64,000 nt of DNA from the NCBI GenBank assembly GCA_030429345.1, contig JAUIFJ010000007.1, positions 62,001 to 126,000 on the forward strand, given 5' to 3'. Shown piece by piece: positions 23,364 through 34,634 of this stretch. The notes below the pieces were generated by a model, which worked only from the letters and a program-made list of their open reading frames with translations, was not told where the DNA came from and did not search any database. The position numbers and the translations under genes were made by a program. Numbering within the stretch: the stretch's first letter is position 1; the number at the start of each line of letters is the position of its first letter. This DNA comes from a bacterium (GTDB lineage: Bacteria; CAIWAD01).

Positions 23364-23942
23364 CTAGTCCCCGACATAATCTGCCAACAGTTGCCTCAGC
23401 CGCCCCCGCGCCCGGTTGACCCGGCTCTTCACGGTACCCAGCGGCACTCCGAGGACTTCAACAATCTCTTCATAGGAAAGTTCCTGCATTTCGCGCAGGA
23501 GGATCACTTCCCTGAATTCTTCGGGCAGTTTTTCCATGGCGGCGCGCACGGCCTCGACAGTCATCTTGCCCGCCACTTCCAGGTCCACGTCCCTTTTTGG
23601 ATCACGCAGCTCGCGCGGCTTGTCGTCGTCGCGATCGGTTTCCAGGTCCTGCAGGGGCATGCGGTTCTGTTTGCGCATGTGGCTGCGCACCAGGTTGGCG
23701 GCAATGGTGTAGATCCAGGTGCTGAACTTGGCGATGGTGCGGTAGCTCATGCGGTGCACATAGAGCCGCATGAAGGTTTCCTGCAGCAGGTCCTCGGCCG
23801 TCTGGCCGTTGCGGACCATGCGCAGGATGAAGGCATAGAGCCGATCCTTGAAACGCCGGACGAGCTCGTCGTAGCACTCCATGTCCCCGGCCTGCAGCTT
23901 GAGCATGACCTCTTCGTCGCTTAAGGACTTCAGCATCGACAC
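23364..23942 (-). CDS. RNA polymerase ECF sigma-70 factor
   Basis: LLQETFMRLYVHR; KLPEEFREVILLREMQELSYEEIVEVLGVPLGTVKSRVNRARGRLR. Confidence 0.95.
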   Translation of the reverse strand: MSMLKSLSDEEVMLKLQAGDMECYDELVRRFKDRLYAFILRMVRNGQTAEDLLQETFMRLYVHRMSYRTIAKFSTWIYTIAANLVRSHMRKQNRMPLQDLETDRDDDKPRELRDPKRDVDLEVAGKMTVEAVRAAMEKLPEEFREVILLREMQELSYEEIVEVLGVPLGTVKSRVNRARGRLRQLLADYVGD

Positions 23943-24898
23943 AGTTCCACCACCAGTTGACTCAAGCGGACCTTCGCCGGCAGCGCTCCGCCGCCCTTCA
24001 GGTCCATGTCTGTATCACGAATCATTCGGCTGGCCCGCGAAAGGGAGGCCGGCTGCCAGCCGCGAATCTGCTTCAGCAGATTGCCGGCCTGCCAGTCACC
24101 CCGCAAACCCAGGGCGCGGGTCATTTCCGCGCGATTGCTCCCGAACTGCGAGGCCAGCCAGGCCCTGCCGAAGGAGCGCGCCATGGCGCCCGTCAGCATG
24201 AACTCCATGGACGGCAATTGTAGCAACTCCTTCAGGATGCCGCAGGCCACGCGCGCATCGCGGGCGAAAACAGCGTCGATCAGGTTCCAGACGCTGTAGT
24301 TGGCCGGCATGCCCAGCACCGTGGCCAGGTCCTCGTCCTCGACCTTGTTGCGGCCATCCGACTGGACCAGCAGGGACAGCTTCTCCATTTCGCCGCTCAC
24401 CTGGCGCAGGCCGGCGCCCTCCAGGTGCATGGCCAGGCTGCGGGCGATCTCCCGCGGCAGCTCGATCCCTTCCCCGGCCAGTCGCCGGCTCATCCATTCA
24501 GGCAGCTCGTGCACGCTCGGTCGACTGAACTCCTCGCTTCCCGGCGCCTTGACCAGCTTTTTCCAGAGGGATTTGCGCTTGTCCGGCTTGGCGCAGCAGA
24601 GCACCAGGCAGGTGGAGGGACTGGGAGCCCGCGAGTATTTCTCCAGATCCCGCAGCAGGGCGGCGCTGGCGCGTTCCATGCCCTTCAGCACCACCAGTCG
24701 CTGATCACAGAGAACCGGATAGGAGCTGGCCAGGCGGAAGACCGCCTCGGGCTGGACCTCTTCGGCCAGGAAGACGTCCTGGTTGAAATCCCTGGCGCTC
24801 TCGGGCACCACGGTTTCCAGCAGTTCCGCCAGGCGGGCTTCCAGCAGGAAGTCCTCTTCGCCGAAGAGCAGCTTGATCGGCGGGGCGAGTTCAGGCAC
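23930..24898 (-). CDS. holA: DNA polymerase III subunit delta
   Basis: LLFGEEDFLLEARLAEL...SVWNLIDAVFARDARVACGILKELL. Confidence 0.9.
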   Translation of the reverse strand: MPELAPPIKLLFGEEDFLLEARLAELLETVVPESARDFNQDVFLAEEVQPEAVFRLASSYPVLCDQRLVVLKGMERASAALLRDLEKYSRAPSPSTCLVLCCAKPDKRKSLWKKLVKAPGSEEFSRPSVHELPEWMSRRLAGEGIELPREIARSLAMHLEGAGLRQVSGEMEKLSLLVQSDGRNKVEDEDLATVLGMPANYSVWNLIDAVFARDARVACGILKELLQLPSMEFMLTGAMARSFGRAWLASQFGSNRAEMTRALGLRGDWQAGNLLKQIRGWQPASLSRASRMIRDTDMDLKGGGALPAKVRLSQLVVELCRC

Positions 24899-25634
24899 GA
24901 GGGCCTCCGCAGGCCTGGAGAAATTCTTCCATCAGCACCTGGCTGGGCAGATCTTCGTGCATGCGTTCGGGATGCCATTGCACGGCGCGCAGCCAGCGGC
25001 CCTCGTCCTGCAGGCGCAGGGCCTCGACGACCCGGTCCTCGTCTTCCTGCCGCGCCACCACGCAAAGGTCACGCCCCAGGTCGCGCACGGCCTGGTGGTG
25101 GGTGCTGTTGACGGCAAAGCAGCGCGGCAGGCCCTCGCCCAGGCTGCAGTCCTCTTCCAGGCGGACCCGGTGGACGCCGCTCCAGGGTGCGTCGGGGCGG
25201 TCATGTCCCTGAATGCCCAGGTCTTCTTCCAGGTCCTGCCACAGGCTGCCGCCCAGGCTGACATTGATCTGCTGCAGCCCGCGGCAGATGCCCAGCACCG
25301 GCAGCCGGCGCTGCAGGGCGGCATGCAGCGCCTCATGCTCGAAGCGGGTGCGGCGGGCCTGCTCGGGGTCCGCCGCGGAACGGCCCAGCGTGCCTTCGCT
25401 CGCCGCCGGCAGCTCCAGGTCGGCGCCACCGCTCAGCACAAGGCCGTCCAGCCTCGGAAGCAGGTCAGACAGGTAGTCCAGCGCCCGATTGGGCAGCAGC
25501 ACCGGAATACCGCCGTAGTGCGCCACGTAGCGCGAATAGCTCTCGGTCTGGAAATCGAGCACATAGCCGGGCTTGAACTCGCGGTCCCTTTCGCCGTTGA
25601 CGGCCAGGCTGATGCCGATCAGGGGAGCGCTCAC
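24891..25634 (-). CDS. Gamma-glutamyl-gamma-aminobutyrate hydrolase family (class I GATase-like)
   Basis: GLVLSGGADL; PVLGICRGLQQINVSLGGSL; VQWHPERM. Confidence 0.92.
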   Translation of the reverse strand: MSAPLIGISLAVNGERDREFKPGYVLDFQTESYSRYVAHYGGIPVLLPNRALDYLSDLLPRLDGLVLSGGADLELPAASEGTLGRSAADPEQARRTRFEHEALHAALQRRLPVLGICRGLQQINVSLGGSLWQDLEEDLGIQGHDRPDAPWSGVHRVRLEEDCSLGEGLPRCFAVNSTHHQAVRDLGRDLCVVARQEDEDRVVEALRLQDEGRWLRAVQWHPERMHEDLPSQVLMEEFLQACGGPRA

Positions 25635-26428
25635 AGGAGCCTCCAGGCCACGCTAATCCCCGCGACGATGAAACAGTAGATGGCGAACCAGGTCAGGTTG
25701 CGCTTGCGGACGGCCACCAGCAGCCATTGCAGGGCCAGATAGCCGACCACCGCCGAACTGAGGAAGCCCGCCAGCAAGGCGCCCGTTCCAATGGAAACGC
25801 CTTCCGCCGGCAGGTCGCCGAACTGCAGCAGCGCGGCGCCCAGGACGGCCGGCACGGACATCAGGAAGGAAAAGCGGGCCGCTTCGTCGGGCTTGATGCC
25901 CAGCAGCAGGCCGGCAACAATCGTGCTGCCGCTGCGGCTGATGCCGGGCAGGATCGCCGCCGATTGCGCCAGCCCCAGCAGGAAGGCCCGGGAAGGGCCG
26001 GCATCCTCGGCATGCAGTTCGCCGCGCCGGACCCGGTCGCCGACCAGCAGCACCAGTCCCGTGACCACCAGCAGGCTGCTGACGATCATCGGTCTGCTGA
26101 AGATCCCTTCGAAGAAGTCCTTGAGGGTCAATCCAATCACGGCGGTCGGCACACTGGCGGCCAGCAGCAGCAGGAAGAGGCGCCGGTGTTCGGCGTCCTT
26201 GCTGCCGGGCATCCAGCAAAGGGCCAGGCGCGCAATATCCTGGCGGTAGGCGAAGAGAATCGCCACCAGCGTGCCCAGGTGCAGGACCACTTCCAGCAGG
26301 ATGTCGTGGCCGTGCTGCAGTCCCAGCAGCTCCTGCCCCAGGACCAGGTGCCCGGAACTGGAAATGGGTAGGAACTCGGTCAGCCCCTGGACCAGTCCCA
26401 GGATGATGGTTTCCAGAATGCTGCTCAC
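25631..26428 (-). CDS. uppP: Undecaprenyl-diphosphate phosphatase (GTG start)
   Basis: LGLVQGLTEFLPISSSGHLVL; LPGISRSGSTI. Confidence 0.95.
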   Translation of the reverse strand: MSSILETIILGLVQGLTEFLPISSSGHLVLGQELLGLQHGHDILLEVVLHLGTLVAILFAYRQDIARLALCWMPGSKDAEHRRLFLLLLAASVPTAVIGLTLKDFFEGIFSRPMIVSSLLVVTGLVLLVGDRVRRGELHAEDAGPSRAFLLGLAQSAAILPGISRSGSTIVAGLLLGIKPDEAARFSFLMSVPAVLGAALLQFGDLPAEGVSIGTGALLAGFLSSAVVGYLALQWLLVAVRKRNLTWFAIYCFIVAGISVAWRLL

Positions 26429-27978
26429 CGCGCGCTCCCGATGCTGCGAAAACGGCGACCGTCCCACAACACGGGCAAGGTCGTGGCGTTGGCCCGGTCA
26501 ACCAGGCGCAGGCGACCGCCGAAGGCGGAAGGCAGGTCCAGCCCGGAAAGCACCTGCTCGAAGGAACTGCCGCTCGTGTGCGCCAGTTCGCCGCAGTCCA
26601 GCAGCAGGCGCAGGCTTTCGAACACCAGGGCCTCGTTCTTCTGGAAGCTGCGGCCCGAATCCCGCTGGTCGTCCAGGTAGCCCTTCCAGAGCGGAAAGGA
26701 GGGCGAAGGCAGCCAGTCGGTGGCCAGCAGCAGGCTGTCCCGGTAGCTGGCCATTTCCCGCTTGCCCAGGCCTTCCATGAAGGAGGCGTCGGAAAGGATC
26801 CAGCCCGCCGGCCCTGCCCCGGCCAGCTGCGGAATCAGCACCTCCATGTCCCCGGCGCGGGCAAAGATCAGCATGGCGTCGCTGGAATCGAAGGCCGAGG
26901 CGTACAGACTCAAGTTGTCCGCCTGGCGGCGCATGTCCTTCATGCCCGGCAGGTAGCGCTGGGGCTGGCCCAGTTCAATGCCCCGTTCGAGGGCCAGTTC
27001 CGTCAGGCGCGTTTCCAGTTCGCGTCCTTCGCGGTCAGCGGGCGTCAGGCTGATCGCCTGGCGGATGCCCAGGCTGTCGGCGGCCCACTCGAAGAGCGTC
27101 TGCAAGCGGCTTTCGGGCAGGCTGTTGAACTGGTAGAAGGTCGGATCGGCGGGCAGCAGAGCCGTGTTCTCGACCCAGGGGAAGACCTTGGGCGCCTTGC
27201 CGGTGGCGGCAGCCGCGGCGGCATAGCGCGGCAGTCCGGGCAGGAGGATCGCGTCGACTCCCTGCTCCTGCAGTTCGACACACTGCCGACGGGCGATCAG
27301 CGGATCCGATTCGCAGTCCCGAATACGAAGATCCCAGGCGGCGGCCTCCGGATGACGGGCAAGCAGCTCCAGGGCTCCCTGCTCCATAATGCGGCCCAGG
27401 GCCCCGTCCCGTCCGCGCAGGGGCAGCACCAGGCCGATGCGGCGCCTGGGCAGGCGTTCCTGGCGCAGGCTCTGCCAGACGGCTTCGCGGCGATCGTCGA
27501 GGGGCGGCAGCCAGGATCGTCCGGCCAGCTGCGGCAGGCCCGCGTTGAGCAGGGCCAGCAGCTGGGCGCGCATCCGCGGTTCCAGCGAGGGCTCGACTCT
27601 CTCCGCCAGCAGGTCCAGGCCGTGGATCACCGCGGACCGCTCCTCGCCCAGGCGGACCTGGGAACGCAGGCCGTACCATTCGGCCCAATCCAGGTACCGG
27701 CTATCGGGCCACTTCCGGCGAAAGGCCTGAAGCTGCTCCTCGAGCGCCAGGGGGGCCATCTCGGAAAGGAAGCGCAGCTCGAGCAGGTCCCAGAGGCTTG
27801 CCTGCGCCGGTTCCGCCTGGCGCAAACTGTCCAGCCGGGCGCGCAGCATGGGCAGGGACTGTCCGGCCTTTTTCGCCGCCAGCAGGCTGTCGACGGCGGG
27901 AGCATCCGCCCGGCCGGCCGGGACCAGGAAGAAGCACAGGATGAGCAGGCTTGCGAGCGTCCGTCCTCGAAGATTCAC
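26425..27978 (-). CDS. Periplasmic substrate-binding-like protein (LppC/ABC-receptor fold), GTG start
   Basis: Signal peptide VNLRGRTLASLLILCFFLVPAGRA; RRIGLVLPLRGRDGALGRIMEQGALELL; the 835-aa track ORF is an out-of-frame extension across glmS. Confidence 0.75.
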   Translation of the reverse strand: MNLRGRTLASLLILCFFLVPAGRADAPAVDSLLAAKKAGQSLPMLRARLDSLRQAEPAQASLWDLLELRFLSEMAPLALEEQLQAFRRKWPDSRYLDWAEWYGLRSQVRLGEERSAVIHGLDLLAERVEPSLEPRMRAQLLALLNAGLPQLAGRSWLPPLDDRREAVWQSLRQERLPRRRIGLVLPLRGRDGALGRIMEQGALELLARHPEAAAWDLRIRDCESDPLIARRQCVELQEQGVDAILLPGLPRYAAAAAATGKAPKVFPWVENTALLPADPTFYQFNSLPESRLQTLFEWAADSLGIRQAISLTPADREGRELETRLTELALERGIELGQPQRYLPGMKDMRRQADNLSLYASAFDSSDAMLIFARAGDMEVLIPQLAGAGPAGWILSDASFMEGLGKREMASYRDSLLLATDWLPSPSFPLWKGYLDDQRDSGRSFQKNEALVFESLRLLLDCGELAHTSGSSFEQVLSGLDLPSAFGGRLRLVDRANATTLPVLWDGRRFRSIGSAR

Positions 27979-27980
27979 GC

Positions 27981-29801
27981 CTACTCCACCGTCACGCTCT
28001 TGGCCAGGTTCCTCGGCTGGTCGACGTCGCAGCCGCGGGCGACGGCCACGTAGTAGGAAATCAGCTGCAGGGGAATCGAGCTCAGGATCGGCGAGAGAAT
28101 GGGGTGGCTGTGCGGAATCTGGATCACCTCGTCGGCCAGTTCCTGCAGCTTGGTGTCGGCCTGGGTGGCGATCACGATGGTCTTGCCCGAACGGGCCCGC
28201 ACTTCCTGCAGGTTGGAGATCACCTTTTCGTAGTTGTCGTCGGAAGGGGCGATCACGATGACGGGCATGTTCTCGTCGATCAGGGCGATCGGGCCGTGTT
28301 TCATTTCGGCGGCCGGGTAGCCCTCGGCGTGGATGTAGGAGATCTCCTTCAGCTTCAGCGCCCCTTCGAGGGCCACCGGGAAGGCCAGGCCGCGCCCGAG
28401 ATAGAGCGCGTTGTGATGCGGAGCCAGCATCTGCGAAATGCGCTCGATCTCCTTCGCGCCCTTCAGCACCTGCTCCACCTTGTCCGGCAGGCCGCGCAAC
28501 TCGTCGACCAGGTTCTTGCCTTCGCTGAAGCCCATGCTGCGAATGCGGGCCAGCTTGATCGTCAGCAGGGTCAGCACCACCAGCTGGCTGGTGAAAGCCT
28601 TGGTGCTGGCGACGCCGATCTCCGGCCCGGCGTGGATGTATACGCCGCCGTGGCTCTCGCGGGCGATGGCCGAGCCGACCCGGTTGCAGATGCCGAGCAC
28701 CAGCGCCCCCTTGCGCTTGGCCTCCTTCATGGCGGCCAGGGTGTCGGCGGTCTCGCCGGACTGGCTGATGGCGATCACGGCCGTGTTCTCGTCGACCACC
28801 GGATTGCGGTAGCGGAACTCGCTGGCGTACTCCACTTCCACGGGAATGCGCAGGTATTCTTCCAGCATGTACTCGCCGACCAGGGCCGCGTGCCAGCTGG
28901 TGCCGCAGGCGGTAAGGATGATGCGGTCGCATTCCATCAGCCGGTCGATCACATTGTCCAGGCCGCCCAGGTGCGCCGTGCCCTCTTCGGAGAGCAGGCG
29001 GCCGGCGAAGCTGTCGCTGATCGTGCGCGGCTGCTCGAAGATCTCCTTGAGCATGAAGTGCGGGAACTCGCCCTTCTCGATGCGCTCGACCTCGTCCTTC
29101 AGCTCGGTGACCTGGGGATCCAGGGCTTCCGCCTCGATGGTCGAGAAGCGGACCTCGTCAGGATCGATGACGGCCATTTCGCCGTCCTCGAGGATCACCA
29201 CGTTCTGCGTGTGGCCCATCAGGGCCGTGCGGTCGCTGGCCAGGTAGTTCTCCCCCGTCCCCAGCCCGATGATCAGCGGCGAGCCCATCTTGGCGGCGAC
29301 AATGCGGCCGGGTTCGTTCTCGTGCATCACGGCAATGCCGTAGGCGCCGGTGACCAGGCCCAGCACTTCGCGGACGGCGGCTTCCAGGTCGCCCTTGTAG
29401 CACTTCTGGATCAGGTGGGCCAGGACCTCCGTGTCGGTCTCGCTCTTCATCTCGAAGCCCAGCTCGATCAGTTCGGTGCGCAGGCTGGCGTAGTTCTCGA
29501 TGATGCCGTTGTGGATCAGCGCCACCTTGCCGTCCTGGCTGCGGTGCGGATGGGCGTTGGCCTCGCTGGGCTTGCCGTGGGTGGCCCAGCGCGTGTGGCC
29601 GATGCCGCAGGTCTGCTTCAGCTCCCGCGGCAGCTTCTGGCGCAGGTTGTCGATCTTCCCCTTGGCCCGGTGGATCTCGATGCCCTTGTCCGACAGGGCG
29701 ATGCCCGCGCTGTCGTAGCCGCGGTATTCCAGGCGCTTCAGGCCTTCCATCAGGAAGGGGCTGGCCTTGGCTTTTCCGGTGTATCCGACGATTCCGCACA
29801 T
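27981..29801 (-). CDS. glmS: Glutamine-fructose-6-phosphate aminotransferase
   Basis: MCGIVGYTG; LEYRGYDSAGIAL; AKSVTVE C-terminus. Confidence 0.98.
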   Translation of the reverse strand: MCGIVGYTGKAKASPFLMEGLKRLEYRGYDSAGIALSDKGIEIHRAKGKIDNLRQKLPRELKQTCGIGHTRWATHGKPSEANAHPHRSQDGKVALIHNGIIENYASLRTELIELGFEMKSETDTEVLAHLIQKCYKGDLEAAVREVLGLVTGAYGIAVMHENEPGRIVAAKMGSPLIIGLGTGENYLASDRTALMGHTQNVVILEDGEMAVIDPDEVRFSTIEAEALDPQVTELKDEVERIEKGEFPHFMLKEIFEQPRTISDSFAGRLLSEEGTAHLGGLDNVIDRLMECDRIILTACGTSWHAALVGEYMLEEYLRIPVEVEYASEFRYRNPVVDENTAVIAISQSGETADTLAAMKEAKRKGALVLGICNRVGSAIARESHGGVYIHAGPEIGVASTKAFTSQLVVLTLLTIKLARIRSMGFSEGKNLVDELRGLPDKVEQVLKGAKEIERISQMLAPHHNALYLGRGLAFPVALEGALKLKEISYIHAEGYPAAEMKHGPIALIDENMPVIVIAPSDDNYEKVISNLQEVRARSGKTIVIATQADTKLQELADEVIQIPHSHPILSPILSSIPLQLISYYVAVARGCDVDQPRNLAKSVTVE

Positions 29802-29884
29802 GGTGTTGTTCTCCGTACTCGTGGAACCTGGCGCCGCCGGGGCGGCCTTGTGTCACGGGCGATTTGCCCATGTGTCTCGTTTCG

Positions 29885-29963
29885 GGGGCGACCTGTTCGG
29901 GTCGCCTGCCGGGTGGGCGGCCGCAGGCCGCCCTTACATGATGGAGGGCATCCTGCGGATGCC
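29885..29963. repeat. Three consecutive perfect or near-perfect hairpins (REP-like) between glmS and guaA
   Basis: GGGCGACC..GGGTCGCC; GGGCGGCC-GCA-GGCCGCCC (29915-29933); GGCATCC-TGC-GGATGCC (29947-29963). Confidence 0.65.
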
Positions 29964-29965
29964 GT

Positions 29966-31506
<1,541 letters not shown>

Positions 31507-31507
<1 letters not shown>

Positions 31508-32262
31508 CAGCTCATCTCCCAGTTGGCGGCAAAGTCGCGCCATTCGGCGGCGGTGACATCCATGCGCAGGGGACTCAGCGAGACCCAGCCGTTGTGCACC
31601 TGCCAGTCGTCGTGTTCCGCTTCGGCGTCGTGGTAGTCCTTGCGTCCCTCGACCCAGTACCACTGCCGGCCGTCGGGGGCACGGTAGCCGTGGAAGCTTT
31701 CCTTGAAGCGGGCCACGCCCATGCGGGAAAAGCGGTAGCCCTTCATCCGCGCGCGCGGCAGGGCGGGAATGTTCACGTTGAGCAGGATGTCGGCGGGCAA
31801 GGGACGGCGCTGCCACATGGCCAGCACCTCGCGGACCACCTCGATGGCTCCGCTGAAATCGGGCTGCTCTTCCCGGTCTCGGCTGAAGGCGATGGCCGGA
31901 ATTCCGGCGAAGACCCCTTCGGTGGCCGCGGCGACGGTCCCGCTGTAGAACACGTTCTGCCCCGTGTTGAGGCCGTTGTTGATGCCGGAGAGCACCAGGT
32001 CGGGAGGAGTGTCGGCCATCAGCTGGCCCAGGCCGAACTTGGCGGCGTCGGCCGGCAGACCGGCCAGGCCATGGAAGCGCCCTTCCGGGAGGTCATGCAT
32101 TTCCAGCCGCAGGGGATCGCGCAGGGTCAGGCCGTTGCTGGTGGCGCTGCACTCCCCGGCCGGGGCGCAGACGACGAGTTCGTGCTCCTCGTGCAGCGCG
32201 CGGGCCAGGGCCTGCAGGCCGGGGGCCAGCACCCCGTCGTCATTGCTCAGCAGCAGTCTCAC
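31507..32262 (-). CDS. surE: 5'/3'-nucleotidase SurE (GTG start)
   Basis: VRLLLSNDDGVLAPGLQALA; LVLSGINNGLNTGQNVFYSGTVAAATEG. Confidence 0.95.
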
Positions 32263-33122
32263 ACCTTCTCCGGGGCGGGCACGCCCTGCAGCAGGCGAAA
32301 GAGTTCGCCAATAGTCTGTTTGAGCTCCGGGCGCGCCACGATGCGGTCGACGAAGCCATGCTCGAGCAGGAATTCGGCCCGTTGGAAGCCTTCGGGCAGG
32401 TCCTCGCCGATGGTCTGCTTGATCACGCGGGGACCGGCGAAGCCGATCAGCGCGCCGGGTTCGGCGAGGATCACGTCGCCCAGCATGGCGTAGGAGGCGC
32501 TGGTGCCTCCGGTGGTCGGGTCGGTGAGCAGGCTGATGAAGGGCAGTTTCGCATCCGCCAGGCGGGTCAGCAGGGCGCTGACCTTGGCCATCTGCATCAG
32601 GGACATGGTGCTTTCCTGCATGCGCATGCCGCCGGAGGCGCTCAGGATGAGCAGCGGCCGCTTCTCTTCCAGGGCCAGGCGGATCACCTGGGCGATCTTC
32701 TCGCCGACCACGCTGCCCACGCTTCCGCCGAAGTGGAAGAAGTCCATCAGGGCCACGGCCACCGGCAGGCCGTCCATGGTGCCGCTGCCGCAAAGGACGG
32801 CGTCGTTCATGCCGGTGCGCTTCTCGTAGTGCCGAATGCGCTTGTGGTAGTCTTCCGTGTCACGAAACTTGAGGAAGTCCTTGCTGCGCAGCTCGCCGCC
32901 GATCTCCTTGAAACTGCCCTCGTCGAGCAGAATGTCCCGGTAGACCCGGCTCGAGATGCGCATGTGGAAGTTGCAGTTGTGGCAGACATGCTGGTTGGCC
33001 TCGACCTCCTTGCGGTAGAGGATCGTGCCGCACTTCTTGCACTTCAGCCAGAGCCCGTCCGGCACGGAGCTCTTTTTCTCGGCCGGCTTGATGGCGGGTT
33101 GGCTGCGTCTGAACCAGTTCAT
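32259..33122 (-). CDS. accD: Acetyl-CoA carboxylase carboxyltransferase subunit beta
   Basis: Zn ribbon CKKCGTILYRKEVEANQHVCHNC; SASGGMRMQES. Confidence 0.97.
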   Translation of the reverse strand: MNWFRRSQPAIKPAEKKSSVPDGLWLKCKKCGTILYRKEVEANQHVCHNCNFHMRISSRVYRDILLDEGSFKEIGGELRSKDFLKFRDTEDYHKRIRHYEKRTGMNDAVLCGSGTMDGLPVAVALMDFFHFGGSVGSVVGEKIAQVIRLALEEKRPLLILSASGGMRMQESTMSLMQMAKVSALLTRLADAKLPFISLLTDPTTGGTSASYAMLGDVILAEPGALIGFAGPRVIKQTIGEDLPEGFQRAEFLLEHGFVDRIVARPELKQTIGELFRLLQGVPAPEKV

Positions 33123-33158
33123 CCGGGCTTCCTGTTTCCCTTTGCGGACAAAAGGCGG

Positions 33159-33187
33159 AATGTACCAAGAGGGCAGCTATGCCCAAA
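33159..33187 (-). promoter_or_regulatory. Sigma-A-type promoter for accD: TTTGGG-N17-TACATT
   Basis: 17-nt spacer; same form seen upstream of three other transcription units in this window. Confidence 0.5.
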
Positions 33188-33276
33188 GACTCAGCCGCCC
33201 TGCCAGAGCATGCCGGATGCTGCCTCGGAGCACTATCGGCACAAGAGAAGCAGGCCGGGTGAAGCGGCCTCCCGGC

Positions 33277-33759
33277 CTATGCCCCCTGGTCCCGGCGTCC
33301 TGCCCGAAGTTCACAGGCCATCAGCAGGCCGTCGCCCTCTGCTCCGTAGTAGTCCGGCAAGACCTTGAGCTGGCGGAAGCCGCGGGCGGCATAGAGCCCG
33401 AGCGCCGCCTGGTTGCTCTTGTTGACCTCGAGGAAAATCCGGGCGACTCCCTGCCGTCCGCAGTCGGCCAGCAACCGGTCCAGCAGGCGCCCGCCCAAGC
33501 CCTGCCCCTGGAAGCCCGGGTGCACGGAGATGCTCTGCAGCTCGGCTTCGTCGAGCACCACACGCGCCAGCAGGCAGCCGATCAGCCGCTCCTTCACCCA
33601 CAGCCCGAAGGTGATCGCCCCTGCGCCCCGCAGGCTGCCGGCCAGCATGCCGCGGGTCCAGGCTTCGCTGAAGCAGGCCTCCTCGAGCAGCAGCATGGAG
33701 GGGAGATCGGCTTCACGCAGCTCCTTCAGTTCCGGTTCCATTTGCGATGGCCCGCTCAT
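33277..33759 (-). CDS. rimI: Ribosomal-protein-alanine N-acetyltransferase
   Basis: GNAT: LQSISVHPGFQGQGLGGRLLDRLL...IFLEVNKSNQAALGLYAARGF. Confidence 0.92.
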   Translation of the reverse strand: MSGPSQMEPELKELREADLPSMLLLEEACFSEAWTRGMLAGSLRGAGAITFGLWVKERLIGCLLARVVLDEAELQSISVHPGFQGQGLGGRLLDRLLADCGRQGVARIFLEVNKSNQAALGLYAARGFRQLKVLPDYYGAEGDGLLMACELRAGRRDQGA

Positions 33760-34634
33760 GGCGGGCTTCCGGCAATGGCCCGCGCCACGCGCAGATACTG
33801 GGCGCTGGCCTGGACATCATGGACGCGGATCACGGAAACACCTGCCGCCAGACCCGCCTGCAGCGCGGCCAGGCTGCCGCCCAGGCGCTGTGTGACAGGA
33901 GCCGGATGGAGGGCGTCGATGAAACGCTTGCGGCTGGCCCCGAGCAGCAGGCGGCGGCCGGGCGCCAGCTGCCCCAGGCCGGCCAGCAGGCGCAGGTTGT
34001 GCTCCAGGGTCTTGCCGAAGCCGATGCCCGGATCGAGCAGCAGCCGGCCTTCTTCACCGCCCTCTGCGACAAAGGCCGTCGCGCGCTCCTCGAGAAAGGC
34101 CGAGACCTCCGCAACCACATTCGTATACGCGGGGGCCTGCTGCATGCTCTTCGAGTCCGCTCCCTGGCGGTGCATCAGCACGGCCAGGCAGTCCGAGCGG
34201 GCCATCAAGGGCAGCATGGCGGCGTCGTCGCGGGCGGCGCTGACATCGTTGATCAGGCAGGCCCCCTCGCCGAGCGCCTCTTCGGCCAGCGCCGCGCGAC
34301 GGGTGTCGATGCTGATCCAGCAGGCGGGGCCGCGGCGCGCCAACAGGGAAAGACAGGGCAGCAGGCGACGCGCCTCCTCTTCCGGCGGAACCGCTTCCGC
34401 GCCCGGTCGCGTGCTTTCCGCGCCCAGGTCGAGAATCCCGGCCCCTTCCGCCACCATGCGCTCCGCCTGGTCGAGAACGGCTTCCGGATCCAGGCGGCCC
34501 TTCCTGTGATACAGGGATCCATCGCTGAAGGAGTCCGGCGTCAGGTTGAGAATGCCCATCAGCAGCGGGTGGCCGGGGCTTCCGGAGCATCCGGAGGCTG
34601 CGAGACGCTGAAGCAGCGATTCCGCGTTCTTCAA
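33756..34634 (-). CDS. folP: Dihydropteroate synthase
   Basis: LMGILNLTPDSFSDGSLY; DLGAESTRPGAE; LLDPGIGFGKT. Confidence 0.97.
   Translation of the reverse strand: MKNAESLLQRLAASGCSGSPGHPLLMGILNLTPDSFSDGSLYHRKGRLDPEAVLDQAERMVAEGAGILDLGAESTRPGAEAVPPEEEARRLLPCLSLLARRGPACWISIDTRRAALAEEALGEGACLINDVSAARDDAAMLPLMARSDCLAVLMHRQGADSKSMQQAPAYTNVVAEVSAFLEERATAFVAEGGEEGRLLLDPGIGFGKTLEHNLRLLAGLGQLAPGRRLLLGASRKRFIDALHPAPVTQRLGGSLAALQAGLAAGVSVIRVHDVQASAQYLRVARAIAGSPP

Noticed and set aside
27979-28932. N-terminal 318 aa of the 835-aa ORF 26425..28932
   Set aside because: Out-of-frame read-through over the glmS 3' end; the real protein starts at GTG 27978 with a signal peptide.
29802-29965. glmS ribozyme
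   Set aside because: The hairpins lie downstream of guaA's 3' side and upstream of glmS without the recognisable ribozyme core; better explained as REP-like palindromes.
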